Origin: Gnetum montanum
Taxonomy: Eukaryota > Streptophyta > Gnetopsida > Gnetales > Gnetaceae
Direction of reading: 5' to 3'
Length of the DNA: 31,354 nt
Assembly: GCA_015680685.1 (NCBI GenBank)
Contig: MNCI01008337.1
Span: 1 to 31,354 of the forward strand
Below are positions 9,317 through 19,949 of the stretch, piece by piece (the first letter of the stretch is position 1; the number at the start of each line of letters is the position of its first letter). The position numbers and the translations under genes were made by a program. The notes beneath the pieces were generated by a model. That model saw only the letters and a program-made list of their open reading frames with translations, made no database searches and was not told where the DNA came from.

Positions 9317-10400
9317 ATCTATTTTGTTCCAGATTTTTCAAAGAATTTATTAAGTGTGGGGCAATTATGTCACAATGGGTATCGTGTTGAATTTGAAAAA
9401 GATGTTTGTAAAATTTCTAAGGCTGATGATGATAAAGGTATTGCAATTATCCTTATAAGCAAGAATCAGATGTACAAGTTACAGATGCAAAAAGATGTTC
9501 ATTGTCTCATTGTCACTAAAGACATAGAATGGTTATGGCATGCTTGGTTAGGACATGTCAACTTTAGCTCAATGAACCACATGCAAAAAGGGGAAATTGT
9601 AAGAGGTATGCCAAAATTTTCTTTGCCAGATAATCATGATTGTGGCATATGTCAACTAGGAAAAATTACAAGGTTATGATTTCCTAGAAAAGAACATAGA
9701 TCTCAGGAAAAATTAGATCTAGTTCATATGGATTTATACAGTCCCATGCAAACATTGAGCCTAGGTAAAAACCGATATATGTTAATCATAGTAGGTGATT
9801 TTTCATTATTTTCTTAGGGATATTTTATGAAATTATAAGATCAAACACGAGTATTTTTTAAAGAATTCAAGGTGGAAGTAGAAAATTGAAGTGGAAATTC
9901 AATTAAGAAAATTCGGACAGATGGTGGTGGTGAATTTTTATCAATTGAATTTGATGCATGTTGCAAGAAAAATGGGATTATTCATCAAACAACCACATCA
10001 TTCACACCTCAACCAAATAGTATTGTTGAGAGAAAGAATAGAACTGGTTGAAATGGCAAGGTGTCTACTTCAAATGTTAGATTTGGAGAATAAATTTTGG
10101 GCAGAAGCTTGTGCAACATCAATATATATTTTAAATAAGGTGCCATCAAGATCAATTCAAAATAAAACTCTATATGAATTATTGAATGGATATTCACCCA
10201 ATATCTCTCATTTGAAAATTTTTGGTTCACCATGCTACATTCAAATTCCAATACAAAAAAGACAAAAACTAGATAAACACGGACAGCCATGTATTTTTGT
10301 GGGATACTGTGCAAATTCTAAAGCATATAAATGTTATAATTATGAAAATAAGAAAGTTTTAGAATCACATGATGTGGTTTTTATGGAAAAAGAACACACA
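9317..10400 (+). pseudogene. Copia F GAG-pre-integrase and integrase
   Basis: After FVPDFSKNLLSVGQL comes the HHCC zinc-binding domain. Its His codons are at 9539 and 9554 (WHAWLGHVNF) and its Cys codons at 9641 and 9650 (CGICQLGK). The catalytic triad of the DDE core is still readable: Asp at 9731 (HMDLY), Asp at 9920 (RTDGGGEF) and Glu at 10028 (SIVERKNRT). The C-terminal FGSPCY and IFVGYC motifs follow near 10225-10310. Stops occur near 9678, 9817 and 9837, and there is a frameshift near 10035. The integrase would insert the cDNA into host DNA in the nucleus; this copy cannot make it. Confidence 0.88.
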
Positions 10401-11660
10401 GGCATTACAAATAAAAAACCATACAAAAATATTTTTGATGGCAACCTAAGACAGCAAAATCAACCATGTGAAAGGCAAAATATGATTTCTGGTCAACGTG
10501 AAGAAAAACGCAGGATTGAAGAGGGACGTACAAAAGTTATTGCACAAAATAATATTCATGTTACAGCCAACAAAATGTCTTGGGACTGCCATCAACATGA
10601 TTTTGCAAGTAACGTTGGCGCAGAAAAAATACATTCCAGTAGCCACGGCAGTCATACCAATGTGGGAATACAAAATCAACCGTAGCCAAAAAAATATACA
10701 GCCACAACATTTCAATTACCACCTTGGGCAAATGTCCTCATTTGCTGTGCATTCTTTTCCTTTTTCTGCTACACATTTTTTTCCTTCTTCAATCCTCAAT
10801 CACCAACCAACAGATTCACTCTGCGCAGTTTATCAATCACAGTTTTACAAGCAGTGAACAATTTTTGCATGAATAATTGTAGGAACAGAGGAAGAGAAAT
10901 GCTTGCTGCTGCCAACTTTGATGGTGCACGATCCAACAATTATTCCTTCCAAGTATTCACAGCACTACACAAAATAGACCAACAACCAGATTTTTTGGCT
11001 ACTTATTCACCATATTGGCATGGCCATAAAGGTATTATTTTTCCTAATTTCTCTGCTACGTCAACATCATCATCTCCTACATTCCAGTATTGTGATACCC
11101 AAATATATACACCTGCTCATTGGCCACCCATAATAAATTATTTGACAACTGAAAATGTAGGGATACCAGCTGCACACACACAAAATGTTCCACTTGGGCC
11201 TCTATATCAGAATTTGGGCAAAGATTGCACCATGGCTGATCATTCTTTTCCTATTTTTTTGGACTCAATCCCATCCCAAACTAATTCAAACGCTGCTCAA
11301 CGTTGGAATAAATCTCAGAATATTTCACCAGCAAATGCAGTGCAGCACCATCCTCAACTTTAATTTCCTCTTCCAAGGGCACACCTCTACAACAACGTCT
11401 TCTCAAATCATTTCATTTGCAACACCTTCTACCTCAACAATGTCTACCTCCTAGCAGATTCCAGCCACCTCTCAGCTAGCTCAATATCATCCAACCTCTA
11501 ACATGTTGGATACAAATTTTACACAACACATAACAAGAAGTCACTTTCATGGAGACACTACTTCACCACGACGTGGAATCTATTGACAATGCTCTTTTCA
11601 CTATGATGGATGATGAATTTTTTGCGCTACTTATGCCAATGGGGGGAGCAATGATGGTTT
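10400..11660 (+). pseudogene. Long low-complexity linker between integrase and RT in copia F
   Basis: From the end of integrase to the start of reverse transcriptase there are about 1.26 kb. One frame stays open from 9891 to 11363 except for a single TAG at 10683-10685. The translation is rich in Asn, Gln, His, Ser, Thr and Pro and has no motif I know. Copia pol linkers are low in complexity but commonly shorter than the ~420 residues implied here. 11364-11660 is broken by stops. Confidence 0.6.
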
Positions 11661-11664
11661 AATA

Positions 11665-12670
11665 GAACCATCCACAATCATCGAAGGTGCACAAGATAAC
11701 TGTTGGATTGATGCCATGGAGAAAGAGCTACATCAAATTAATAAAAACAACACTTTGGAGCATAGTTCCTCATCCATCTGGTAAACGTATTATCGGTTTA
11801 AAATAGATATTTAAACTTAAGAGAAATCAATATGGTAAAATAAAAAAATTCAAAGCTCGCCCAGTTGCCAAAGGCTATCTCCAACAGCAAGGCAGAGACT
11901 TTGATGATAACTTTGCTCCTGTTTCATGGATGCAATCCATAAGAATCTTTCTTGCCATTGCTGCACAAGCCGGCTATGTGGTTTATCAACTAGATGTGGC
12001 TTCTGCATTTCTCAATAGGGTTCTTAATGAAGAAGTTTACGTGGAACAATCACCAGTCTTCATTGATGAAGGACAACAAAATCATGTTTCCAAACTCCAT
12101 AAGGCATTATATTGGCTCAAGCAAGCTCCACGTGTATGGTACGCACATATTCATGCATTTTTCATGTAAGAAGGCTTCACCAATCTTCAATCCTAAACAA
12201 CAATATACAAAAAGGTATCTAAAGATGATTTTATTTGTGTTTGTTTATATGTAGATGATTTAATCTACTTTTCATCTACAATTGCATTAGGAAATAATTT
12301 TCTTAATCCCATGAAAAAGGAATTCGAAATGTCTGATTTAGGGAAGATGTCATCCTTTTTGGGTTTTCAAGTTATCCAAAGAACAAAATCAATTTCCATA
12401 TGCCAAATGAAATTTGCACGATCCTTAATTGAGAAATTTGGCATGATTAATTGTAATCCTTCAGACACACCACTTGCCCTTGGTACAAAACGTACTAAGG
12501 ATGACAAATCCTCCTTTGTCAACCCTTCACTATACAAATCCCTTATTGGTAGTTTAATGTATCTCTCCAATACCCGTCTAGATATCCAATATGCTATAAA
12601 CTACCTTTCTCGGTTCATGCAAGATTTGAATGAATCACATTGGAAAGCTGCAAAATGGGTATTTTGATAC
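11665..12670 (+). pseudogene. Copia F reverse transcriptase
   Basis: The domain begins with NCWIDAMEKELHQINKNNT near 11700, then KARPVAKGYLQQQGRDFDD near 11855 and FAPVSWMQSIR near 11910. These correspond to the family's W-x-x-A-M-x-x-E and K-A-R-L-V-A-K-G motifs. VYQLDVASAFLN near 11981 holds the first catalytic Asp, and LYVDDLIYF holds the second and third (YVDD at 12248-12259). MSDLGKMSSFLGFQV and YKSLIGSLMYLSNTRLDI follow. There are frameshifts near 11760 and 12180 and stops near 11800 and 12668. All catalytic Asp residues are still visible, so decay is recent relative to copia G. Confidence 0.9.
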
Positions 12671-12719
12671 TTGAGAACTACAACAGATTTTAGGATCACA
12701 TTTCATTGACATACAAATA

Positions 12720-13163
12720 TCAAGATATGGGGATAGACTAATGTAGACTGGGGAGGCGACCTCAAAGATCAAAATCAACTTCTGGTTTTTGTTTCTTCTT
12801 CGATCCATCACTTATCTCATGGTGATCAAAAAAGAAATCTATAGTTGCCCTCTCAATAGTTGAAGCAGAATACATTGCTGCATCAAATGTTGCTACTCAA
12901 GCCATATGGATCCACTCCATCTTCATCAAAATGGGATATACACTTGAACCTCCCATTCGGTTATACTGTGATAGCACAAGTGCTATTTCAATGGCTCATA
13001 ATCCTATTCATCATGGGCATTCCAAGCACATAGATATCAAGCATCACCATCTTAAAAGCTTGATTCAAGATAACATACTCAACATAGAACATTGTGCAAC
13101 TGAAGCACAAATGGTAGACATTTTTACAAAGATTCTGAGCTATGAAAAGTTTGAGTCTTTTTG
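12720..13163 (+). pseudogene. Copia F RNase H
   Basis: NVDWGGDLKDQ near 12738 carries the first acidic residue. It is followed, after a frame change, by SIVEAEYIAASN near 12857, then LYCDSTSAISMAHNPIHHG from 12963 and HSKHIDIKHHHL. These are the conserved copia RNase H blocks. The frame closes at a TGA at 13162-13164 after MVDIFTKILSYEKFESF. Confidence 0.9.
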
Positions 13164-13192
13164 AAACTTCCTAGGAGTGAAACCTCTTACCA

Positions 13193-13204
13193 TCATGGGA
13201 AGGT
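13193..13204 (+). promoter_or_regulatory. Polypurine tract of copia F
   Basis: ATGGGAAGGT lies directly before the 3' LTR start at 13205, the standard position for plus-strand priming in LTR elements. Confidence 0.75.
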
Positions 13205-13498
13205 TGTAAAATATGATAACTAGATGTTCCACAATAGAATAGATAGATCTCATCCATTAATCTATTTTAAATAATATGAGATCCTATTCATGTAATTCTT
13301 ATTCAATCCATATTTAGGACATCCCATATTAGGAAGATCCTTAAACATAATGATAAGGATCATCCCCATGATTTCCGAGATTCATACTTATCTCTCCAAA
13401 TCTATTCTTGGGAAATCAAGGCCTATATAATTGTAACAGCACATATTCCTTCATAATAGAAGAGACATATAGAATTTAAGAGAATCTCATAGCAGGAG
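13205..13498 (+). repeat. 3' LTR of copia F, left part
   Basis: It aligns with 8074-8366 with about 17 differences and then stops where LINE B enters, at ...AGAATCTCATAGCAGGAG. The rest of the LTR is at 17922-18000. Confidence 0.9.
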
Positions 13499-13639
13499 AG
13501 ATAACTACTAAATAAAGAAGAGAAAAAATTTTGAAATGAAGTTGTTGACAGAGGATAATCGGTGAGTCCAGCCAGACATGGTGATCCAGGCGCACACAAC
13601 GGCACCGGCAAACACGACAACACAGACGACTACGACGGC

Positions 13640-15000
13640 ATAGGCAGACACAAAGACACTGATGACTAAGGAAACCCAGAAGATCGATACCAGCGACGGG
13701 AGGGTGGTTGGGTTGGAGAACTAGAAGGGCTCTCTCAAAGGTTCCGAAGAGTTCACCGACTACTCATGGAAGGGGACGGTGCTGTGAATAAAGGTTGGTC
13801 GATCGGCAGTGGGCATGCTAGAACGGTTGGAACACAGCCTGATGGGCAAGTTCATGTCTAAGGGAGCAAGGCCATGACTAGATCTGATTAGGGGATGTGT
13901 TCGATTGGTTTGGGGGTTGGATACAGTGATGGTCAAAAGCATGGCTGATGACCATCTCCTATTTTGCTTCGCCTCGGTAGTGGACAAGGAACGCATCCTG
14001 GTGGAAGGGCCTTGGTTTTATGGGGCCCAGGGGCTAGCACTGGCACCCTAGCGCCTGGGGGTGCACCATGATAAAGACTTATCTAAAAGAACACTGGTTT
14101 GGGTTCAGTTACACGGTCTTCCTTTGGAATACTAGTTGGAGGATTTCCTGCACTTGATGACGGCATTATTTGGAGAGTTTATTAAATTTGACCTGTTCAC
14201 CGCAAGGATTGACTAATTGGGTTTTACGTGGTTTTTTGTGTGGAGGTCCCTATGCTCTGGAGACCCTGTTGATAAACTAGTGCTGGACACCAACCTCGGC
14301 GAGGAGCGGGTTAGAGTATAGTTCAAAAATTTACCAACAGAGGTCCCGACCTCACTAGTGGCCATTGCCAATGGGGGCGACCCTACGAAATCGAGTTGTA
14401 CGACTCCTAAGCTTAACAGCAGGGGATGGCAACTAGTCAGCACAAAGCAACAGGTGACCAACAAGGCCTTGCAGGCACCTGCCGGGGTTGTAAAGAGTAA
14501 AGTGGGGGCTCTGCATAGGAAGGTGGGGCTTCAAAAGAGTAAGGTGGGAGTTGCCTTCGAGCATGGTCTAGTTATCCTTAGCCAAGAAGGGTCGGGGGGA
14601 CCATTAGGAACCTCACATGGCAACAATCCCTTAGCTGGTGGCTAGGACAGCCAGCCAGACATGACTAGTCCGAATCCTTGCGACACCCTGACAGGGGTGG
14701 TGCGAGCACCTAGACAAGCTACAATGGCTCGCCCCGCACCCCCAAGATCAGGGGGTGGGTTTGTCAAGGGGGGGACAAACATTATGGCCGCTAACCAACT
14801 GGATCAATACTAGCAGGGGTTCGGAGTAGCCTAAAATCCTTGCTGAGGGATGTTGTGAGAGAAAGGGATGAAGGTCGCCCAGCCAACGCCCAAGGTTGGA
14901 CACCCTGACAGCGCCCATACACGACACACAGCCACGCAACTGTATGTTGATTTGGGAGTGCAACCAATACTCTGAGAGGTTTACAACAGACATTCGTCTA
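13640..15000 (+). pseudogene. LINE B ORF1 with DUF4283-like domain
   Basis: The region at about 13905-14140 reads LLFCFASVVDKERI, then GPWFYGAQGLALAP, then WVQLHGLPLEY. This is the pattern of DUF4283 (F-x-F, then PW-x-x-x-G-x-x-L-x-L-x-x-W, then V-W-V-Q-L-x-x-L-P-L-E-Y-W), found in plant LINE ORF1 and related proteins. The matching part of LINE C is at 20220-20450. ORF1 proteins bind the element RNA in the particle. The downstream part (14358-14645) is low in complexity and basic. Several TAG and TGA codons interrupt the frame, many at expected Trp or Gln codons. Confidence 0.75.
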
Positions 15001-15007
15001 TTTCACC

Positions 15008-15706
15008 ATGAAGGTACTCTCCTAGAATTTATGGGGACAAGGTACCTTGCATAAATGACATACCCTTAACCAAATGGTGCACATTGAGGGGTGCAATGTA
15101 GTGTGTCTCCAAGAGATAAAATTAAGGCAAACGAAAGCATAGGTATTACAGTGGGAGGGATGGTGCAGACACCTCGTGCCTAGTCGAGGATAGGCTGGTG
15201 GCCTCGCTATGCTCACCAGGGAGGACTCATCTTTACTGGATGTGTTTGACTGGTGCATTATAATGCACTTGCCAGGACCAAATGTTTAGGTCACCAATGT
15301 CTATGGGAACCAACTGTGGTAGGACCACATCAAGAAGCTCTCCTAAGTTGCAGGGTTGGTCCCCTGAGGTTCTTGTTGGATCCTCATTGGGGACTTTAAT
15401 CAATGGCTCTAAATATGGTAGAAGATAGGGGGTTCCATTTTGGAGCCCCATGGGGCTTCCAAGTGCCTGGCACTTTTACAACGCACTAGCCTCACTGACC
15501 TAGAAATTGTTGGTTGCAGGTACACATGGAGAAATAGAATGCAGGGCGCGGCTAGGGTGCAATCCCACATTGACCGGGTGTGGGTTAGCACTGAGCTTTT
15601 GTTAGATTGGGAAGTCCACGCTTACGGCCTGGACCAGGTGGCCTCAGATCACTGGCCCATCATCTATCACCTTGAGACAAACGTGTCTAGGGCTGATTTT
15701 GGGGAT
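15008..15706 (+). pseudogene. LINE B AP-type endonuclease
   Basis: From the ATG at 15008 the frame reads MKVLS-stop-NLWG, in which the stop replaces the Trp of the common W-N-x-x-G start. VCLQEIK near 15100 carries the metal-binding Glu. GDFN near 15392, YTWRN near 15521, HIDRVWVS near 15570 and SDHWPI near 15644 follow in the order of the exonuclease-endonuclease-phosphatase fold. This enzyme nicks target DNA for primed reverse transcription. At least six stops are present in the first 400 bases; the last 270 bases are open. Confidence 0.85.
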
Positions 15707-16950
15707 TTTACCAGGAGGAGAGGAGGACACGTACCTGCGCATCCCCATACACAACTGGCATAGACAACAAACCTTGGAAGCGCTCCTCATGAAACTCCAA
15801 AGCACATGATGCACTAGGCAAACAGGTTCCTATCCCAAAAAGGGAAAATTGTGCTGGCGTCGATGGTGCTAGCCACCATGGTAAGATACGCAGCTTCCAT
15901 GGCCACACTGCCATCCGAACTCAATCAAAAAATTGACACGATAATACTAGATTTTATCTGGTCAGGGGGCAAGGGTGGACCAAAGCTACATATGGTTTCC
16001 TGGGAAAAGACCACTCGCCCTCGTCTAGCGAGGGGTATCAGAATTCTTCCGTTTGTAGTGGAAGCTGCAATGGGTAGACAACGGCTTCTCCGATTCTCCC
16101 CGATGTTGCACGATCCCCCCAGTGGGTGTAGATCCTATGGCACAAATATCATCCTTGGGTGGCTGCCAAGTTGGAATCCCTAGTGTGGTGTCAACTTTAC
16201 GCCCACGTGAGCATGCTCACACAAGAAAATGAGGTCACCTTGCATCCTCGGCAGATAATCCAACTTTGCTTCCTAATGGACACCCAATGGATGCGGCTGT
16301 AGAAAGGCCACTTACCAAAAAAAATCAAGGCCTTCGGGTGGCTGATCCTACACCAGGTGCTTCCCATCCAAGAGCGGCTGAGGGCACATGGCATGACCAT
16401 CGATACCATCTGCCCGATGTGTAATCAGTACATGGAGACGCTCCCCCACTTCTTGCATGAATGTCATGTGGCCCAAAAATTCTGGCGTACAGCCAGCCTT
16501 CCCTTGATCAACTACTTTGGCAATTCCAAGACACTTGCTGCGCTGTGGATCCTCTGGCACTCCAGAAATGATCGGGTCTTTAAAGGGATAGATCTTCCCC
16601 CAGCTGTTGTGCTAGCTTACAGGCTCTACAGACTCTGGAGTGAAATTACTCCAATTATGGGTACATGTGCTTACCTCGAGCCACCAGTATCCAACATCCA
16701 AAATCAACCAGAGATCTGGCACTGGGTCATGAAAATGGATTGGATAAATGTTCTAAAACGCATTGCAGCAGACCCAGAGCTGGACATAACGCCATTTTAC
16801 ACAAACTGGAAAGGGGAGATCGCTGTGTTCCGCGGGCGCCAGATTTTGGTGATCATGGAAGCCTTGGCTACAACGATTTGTGCCCCTGCAGCGGGGGACC
16901 AGATCCCCCCGATCGTGTTGTCCCATGCTGTAGCAGTCGATTTCTTCTGA
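15706..16950 (+). pseudogene. LINE B ORF2 C-terminus: RT thumb, zf-RVT and extra domain
   Basis: The sequence jumps from the endonuclease end straight to the region after the RT palm, reading EEDTYLRIPIHNWHRQ near 15720 and then LASMVLATMVRYAAS from 15851 and LDFIWSGGKGGPKLH. The zf-RVT finger is CPMCNQYMETLPHFLHEC (16414-16467). The frame stays open to a TGA at 16948-16950. Its last ~90 residues (IWHWVMKMDW, then DPELDITPFYTNW, then VFRG) match LINE A but not LINE D. Frameshifts lie near 16140-16350. Confidence 0.85.
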
Positions 16951-17921
16951 GGTCCTATTCCCCAGACTGCCAATGGCCAGATTCAGGGGACAGCCCTCCC
17001 ACACACCTAGTGTGCTATGGTTATGCTGGTGGAGAGTTGCTTCATTTAGTCGGGCTCGCATCATAAGCTTAATGGGGTACACTTCATGTTCCTCTAAAGC
17101 ATGCGCATCGGGACTCCCGTCAACCTCCCCCACTTCCTCTAGGATTCTCTGCAATAGCAAAACCCTAGAAGACACCTTGGGGTTATCCGTGCCCTATGAT
17201 AGGCTGGAACCCAGATCCCGCCGCAGCCTCAACCATCACAGGTGTATCAGAGGACACGACAGGGACATGGCTCACTGACAGGGGTGCTGCAGCCTTAGAC
17301 AAGACCATGGATACGCACCCTTAGGATGCTCAAGATACAGATGCCATGTGCGATGGGCTGGGATAGGCCTCGTGGAGAGATGTGCAGCATGCAGACGACA
17401 AACTCCAACACAACACGGGGGGCAGCTTCCTGACAATCCACAGCTGCCTCCACAATCATATAGCCAGATGTTGTAATGGATCAAGAACGTTATCAGGGAC
17501 CACATGATAGGCATTGCCCAGCTAATTGAGGAAAATAGACGTTGCCTAGTGACAGGCCCAGGAGGGCCGGTTTCGAGACTCCAAACCTCCGAGGAGAGTA
17601 GGGACTCCAACCAAAATCCTCCCAAAAGCCNTGGTTTCGAGACTCCAAACCTCCGAGGAGAGTAGGGACTCCAACCAAAATCCTCCCAAAAGCCCCTAAC
17701 ATGGGGACAGGGGGTGGCCTAGTTTGGTCTAAATCTTGGGTTAAGGGCCTGGGATGGGGGGTGTCCACCTGCGACACTACTCTGCGATGATTGTGATTCG
17801 TGAGGGACCCAGTGTTCAGGTCCATGGTCGGTGTCGGGCCAGAAGCTCTGTCCTGCACTGTACTAATGTATTGCATTATTTTTGGGAATATAATTCGCCT
17901 GATTTTTTCCAAAAAAAAAAA
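16951..17921 (+). other. LINE B 3' UTR and poly(A)
   Basis: About 0.97 kb without coding similarity. The last ~80 bases (CTGTACTAATGTATTGCATT ... GATTTTTTCC plus A run) are shared with LINE C, with the minus-strand tail at 22571-22662, and more distantly with LINEs A and D. A duplicated block lies around N17631. Confidence 0.8.
17569..17694. other. Probable assembly duplication around N17631
   Basis: The 62 bases 17569-17630 recur at 17633-17694 without a mismatch that I can see, separated by NT. A true tandem repeat this perfect in a decayed element would be surprising, whereas an unmerged contig overlap explains it. Confidence 0.85.
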
Positions 17922-18000
17922 AGAGTCTCACAGGAGTGTGTTTGTTCTAACAAAGTTCTTTATTTCCTTTTAGCTTAGTTTTTAGATCCAAGGCCCTTTA
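17922..18000 (+). repeat. 3' LTR of copia F, right part
   Basis: AGAGTCTCACAGGAGTGTG to CCCTTTA continues the LTR after LINE B and matches 8352-8429. The terminal CA has become TA. Confidence 0.88.
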
Positions 18001-18639
18001 GACTTTTCACTAGTAACATAACCTTTATGACAATAATAGCTACAACATCTTCTTCAATTATAGTACATAATTTTCTTAGAGAAACATTGATTCTTAACCT
18101 TGAGTTTAAATTCTATCTTCTTCTACTTTAAAAAATAACATATGCACCACAAACCATTCAATATTTTTTACAATTTTACTTTCAACATTTTAAAAAATAA
18201 GATGAAGATTTTCTAATTCTATCTAGCAAGGAATTTTAAAGTAATCAAAAGAATAGGGATCAAAATCCTCTTTTCATTTCTAATAAATAAAAGTATTACA
18301 TTTATCCATAAAAGCTTTTAGATTTAACGATTTCTCAACCATTTCAAAATCACCACTTCAACAAGTAAAAATGATTTAGAAAAATACTGGGCATAAAAAA
18401 CATTAGGTAAAATAAAATTAAAAGGTTGAAAATTCTTCATAGTCTCTATCATTTGAGAAAAACTAGTATTATCTATCCTAAAATCATTCCTCTCTAAAAA
18501 TTTTTTTTGTTTAAATAACTTAGCAAGAAACCCTCAAAATCAAAAAAAAAATTCTTTCTCAAATCAAAAGTGTTTGAAATACCATCTTTATTAATGAGAA
18601 TATTGATATAGATGGATTTCACTTAGTGTAATATAAAAA
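18001..18639. other. Unassigned AT-rich sequence
   Basis: Very AT-rich with no recognised motif. The minus strand of about 18200-18600 has partly open, aromatic-rich frames that could be a decayed LINE ORF1, but I cannot support that. It lies between copia F and LINE E. Confidence 0.3.
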
Positions 18640-18714
18640 GAAGAGGACTATAGATATTAATTTTAATTTAATAATCCTAAATGTATCTTTTTATTATTCT
18701 ANTATGAAGTTAAT

Positions 18715-19170
18715 AAATGGGATGTTGCTATTCTAGTAAATAAAAATTGGATTGAAAAAATTTTAAATTCTAGTTCTAACAACCTTAGAAGAGTTATTTA
18801 GATTACTTATCATAATAAAAAAGAAGACTTCGGATTCTATAATATTTATACTTCTAATAATTCATAAGATCAATCAAAGGTTTGAAACTATCTTCTATCT
18901 CTACTTGAAGTTCTTTGGATTATTGAAGGTGATTTCAATATTTTTGAAAGATAATTAGATAAACTTGATCTTTCTTCTAATATGTCTTCTTAAGAAAATG
19001 AAGATTCATGTAATTTTGAAGAAAAATAATTTTTCTTTATGTTAGCTCTTCATTTCCATATTATTCAAATGAAAAGAACTATATTTGATGTACTTATTAG
19101 TAAGGAAATAATAGAATTTATTGTTAGCTTGATAAAATTTACATCTCTAATGGTTCATTTTAGAAGCCCA
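18715..19170 (+). pseudogene. LINE E endonuclease
   Basis: The frame reads WDVAILVNKNWIEKIL, then EDFGFYNIYTSNNS near 18825, then WIIEGDFNIFER near 18917 with DKLDL, and LDKIYISNGS (about 19130 on). These are the VAIL, GFYNIYASN, W-x-I-x-G-D-F-N and L-D-R-I-Y-I-S blocks of L1-like AP endonucleases. Several stops are present. Confidence 0.8.
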
Positions 19171-19949
19171 TAAGCAGAAGTGCATACAGATGCTACTTTC
19201 TTAGATTATTTTTTTATTAGTATTTTTCACTTCAAAATTATTTTTCCTTCTTTCTAAATCATGAGCTTTTTCGTATGAATGATAATATATTTACAAAACC
19301 TAGTGGGAAAAATATTTTGAGCTATTTATGGAATTTTAAAAGAAAAAACTACTGGTCATATTAGTTAGATTGACTGGTGACAACAAACTAGTTGTAGAGT
19401 CAAATATTATGTTAGATAGTTTAGAAAGCAATTTGTTAAGCATAGTATCAAGTTCAAGAAGACATTGTAATATCTATCAAATAAATGAAAATTCTATAAA
19501 ATTATAATCCCTTTGATTTTAAAACTCAAAAAGCCTTGGGTAAAGCTCATTATGATTAATAATGTTGAGATACTTTTGAAGATAAAAATACTCTCACAAA
19601 AAGGAATATAAGTAGTTGAAAATTGAACATGAACCTTGTAAGGAATTTTAAAATTTCTAAAAGAAAAGGATCAAGTACCTAAACTAGAATTACTATATAA
19701 AAATGATTCCATCATTACAAATCCTAAGACTTTTAATATTTTTTTAGTAAATCATTTTTCTTTTTTTCTTTTTCTTAGAATTTTAGTAAAGAATCTTGCA
19801 AGGCCTCTTGAAATGGGATGAGGAGGGGATGGCTGAAATTTGAAATGAAGCCGTTGGCAGAGGACACCAGGAGGGCACTGTCAAATACGACGGCTCAGAC
19901 GTCCCCACTGCCGTCGATGAACACGCCACCATGTGCCACGGCGGCATAG

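Larger units (their letters stand above)
13499..17921 (+). mobile_element. LINE B inserted in the 3' LTR of copia F
   Basis: This GC-rich element carries ORF1, an APE endonuclease, the C-terminal part of the ORF2 protein with a zinc finger, a 3' UTR and a poly(A) tail (17911-17921). LTR sequence abuts both ends. The flanks AGAATCTCATAGCAGGAG (13481-13498) and AGAGTCTCACAGGAG (17922-17936) look like a diverged target-site duplication. Its 5' end resembles that of LINE C (TTTGAAATGAAG near 13531), so it is probably full length at the 5' side. The reverse transcriptase core is missing through an internal deletion near 15706, so it could not mobilise itself. Confidence 0.9.
8074..18000 (+). mobile_element. 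Ty1/copia element F with both LTRs, interrupted by LINE B
   Basis: LTRs at 8074-8429 and 13205-13498 plus 17922-18000 flank an internal region with gag, protease, integrase, reverse transcriptase and RNase H in copia order. The element without LINE B would be about 5.5 kb, or more once the gaps at the Ns are allowed for. Over the first ~290 aligned LTR bases I count roughly 17 differences by eye, so the insertion is old but much younger than copia G or H. The pol frame carries several stops and frameshifts, so the copy is dead. The expected 5-bp host duplication (TTAGT before the 5' LTR) was not found after the 3' LTR. Confidence 0.9.

Noticed and set aside
10498-10857. Separate small gene in the copia F linker
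   Set aside because: It is an alternative frame over the pol linker. The pol frame itself is open there apart from one TAG.
15708-17912. Several minus-strand frames of 68-140 codons across LINE B
   Set aside because: They are antisense shadows of the LINE B frames and its GC-rich 3' UTR, with no independent support.
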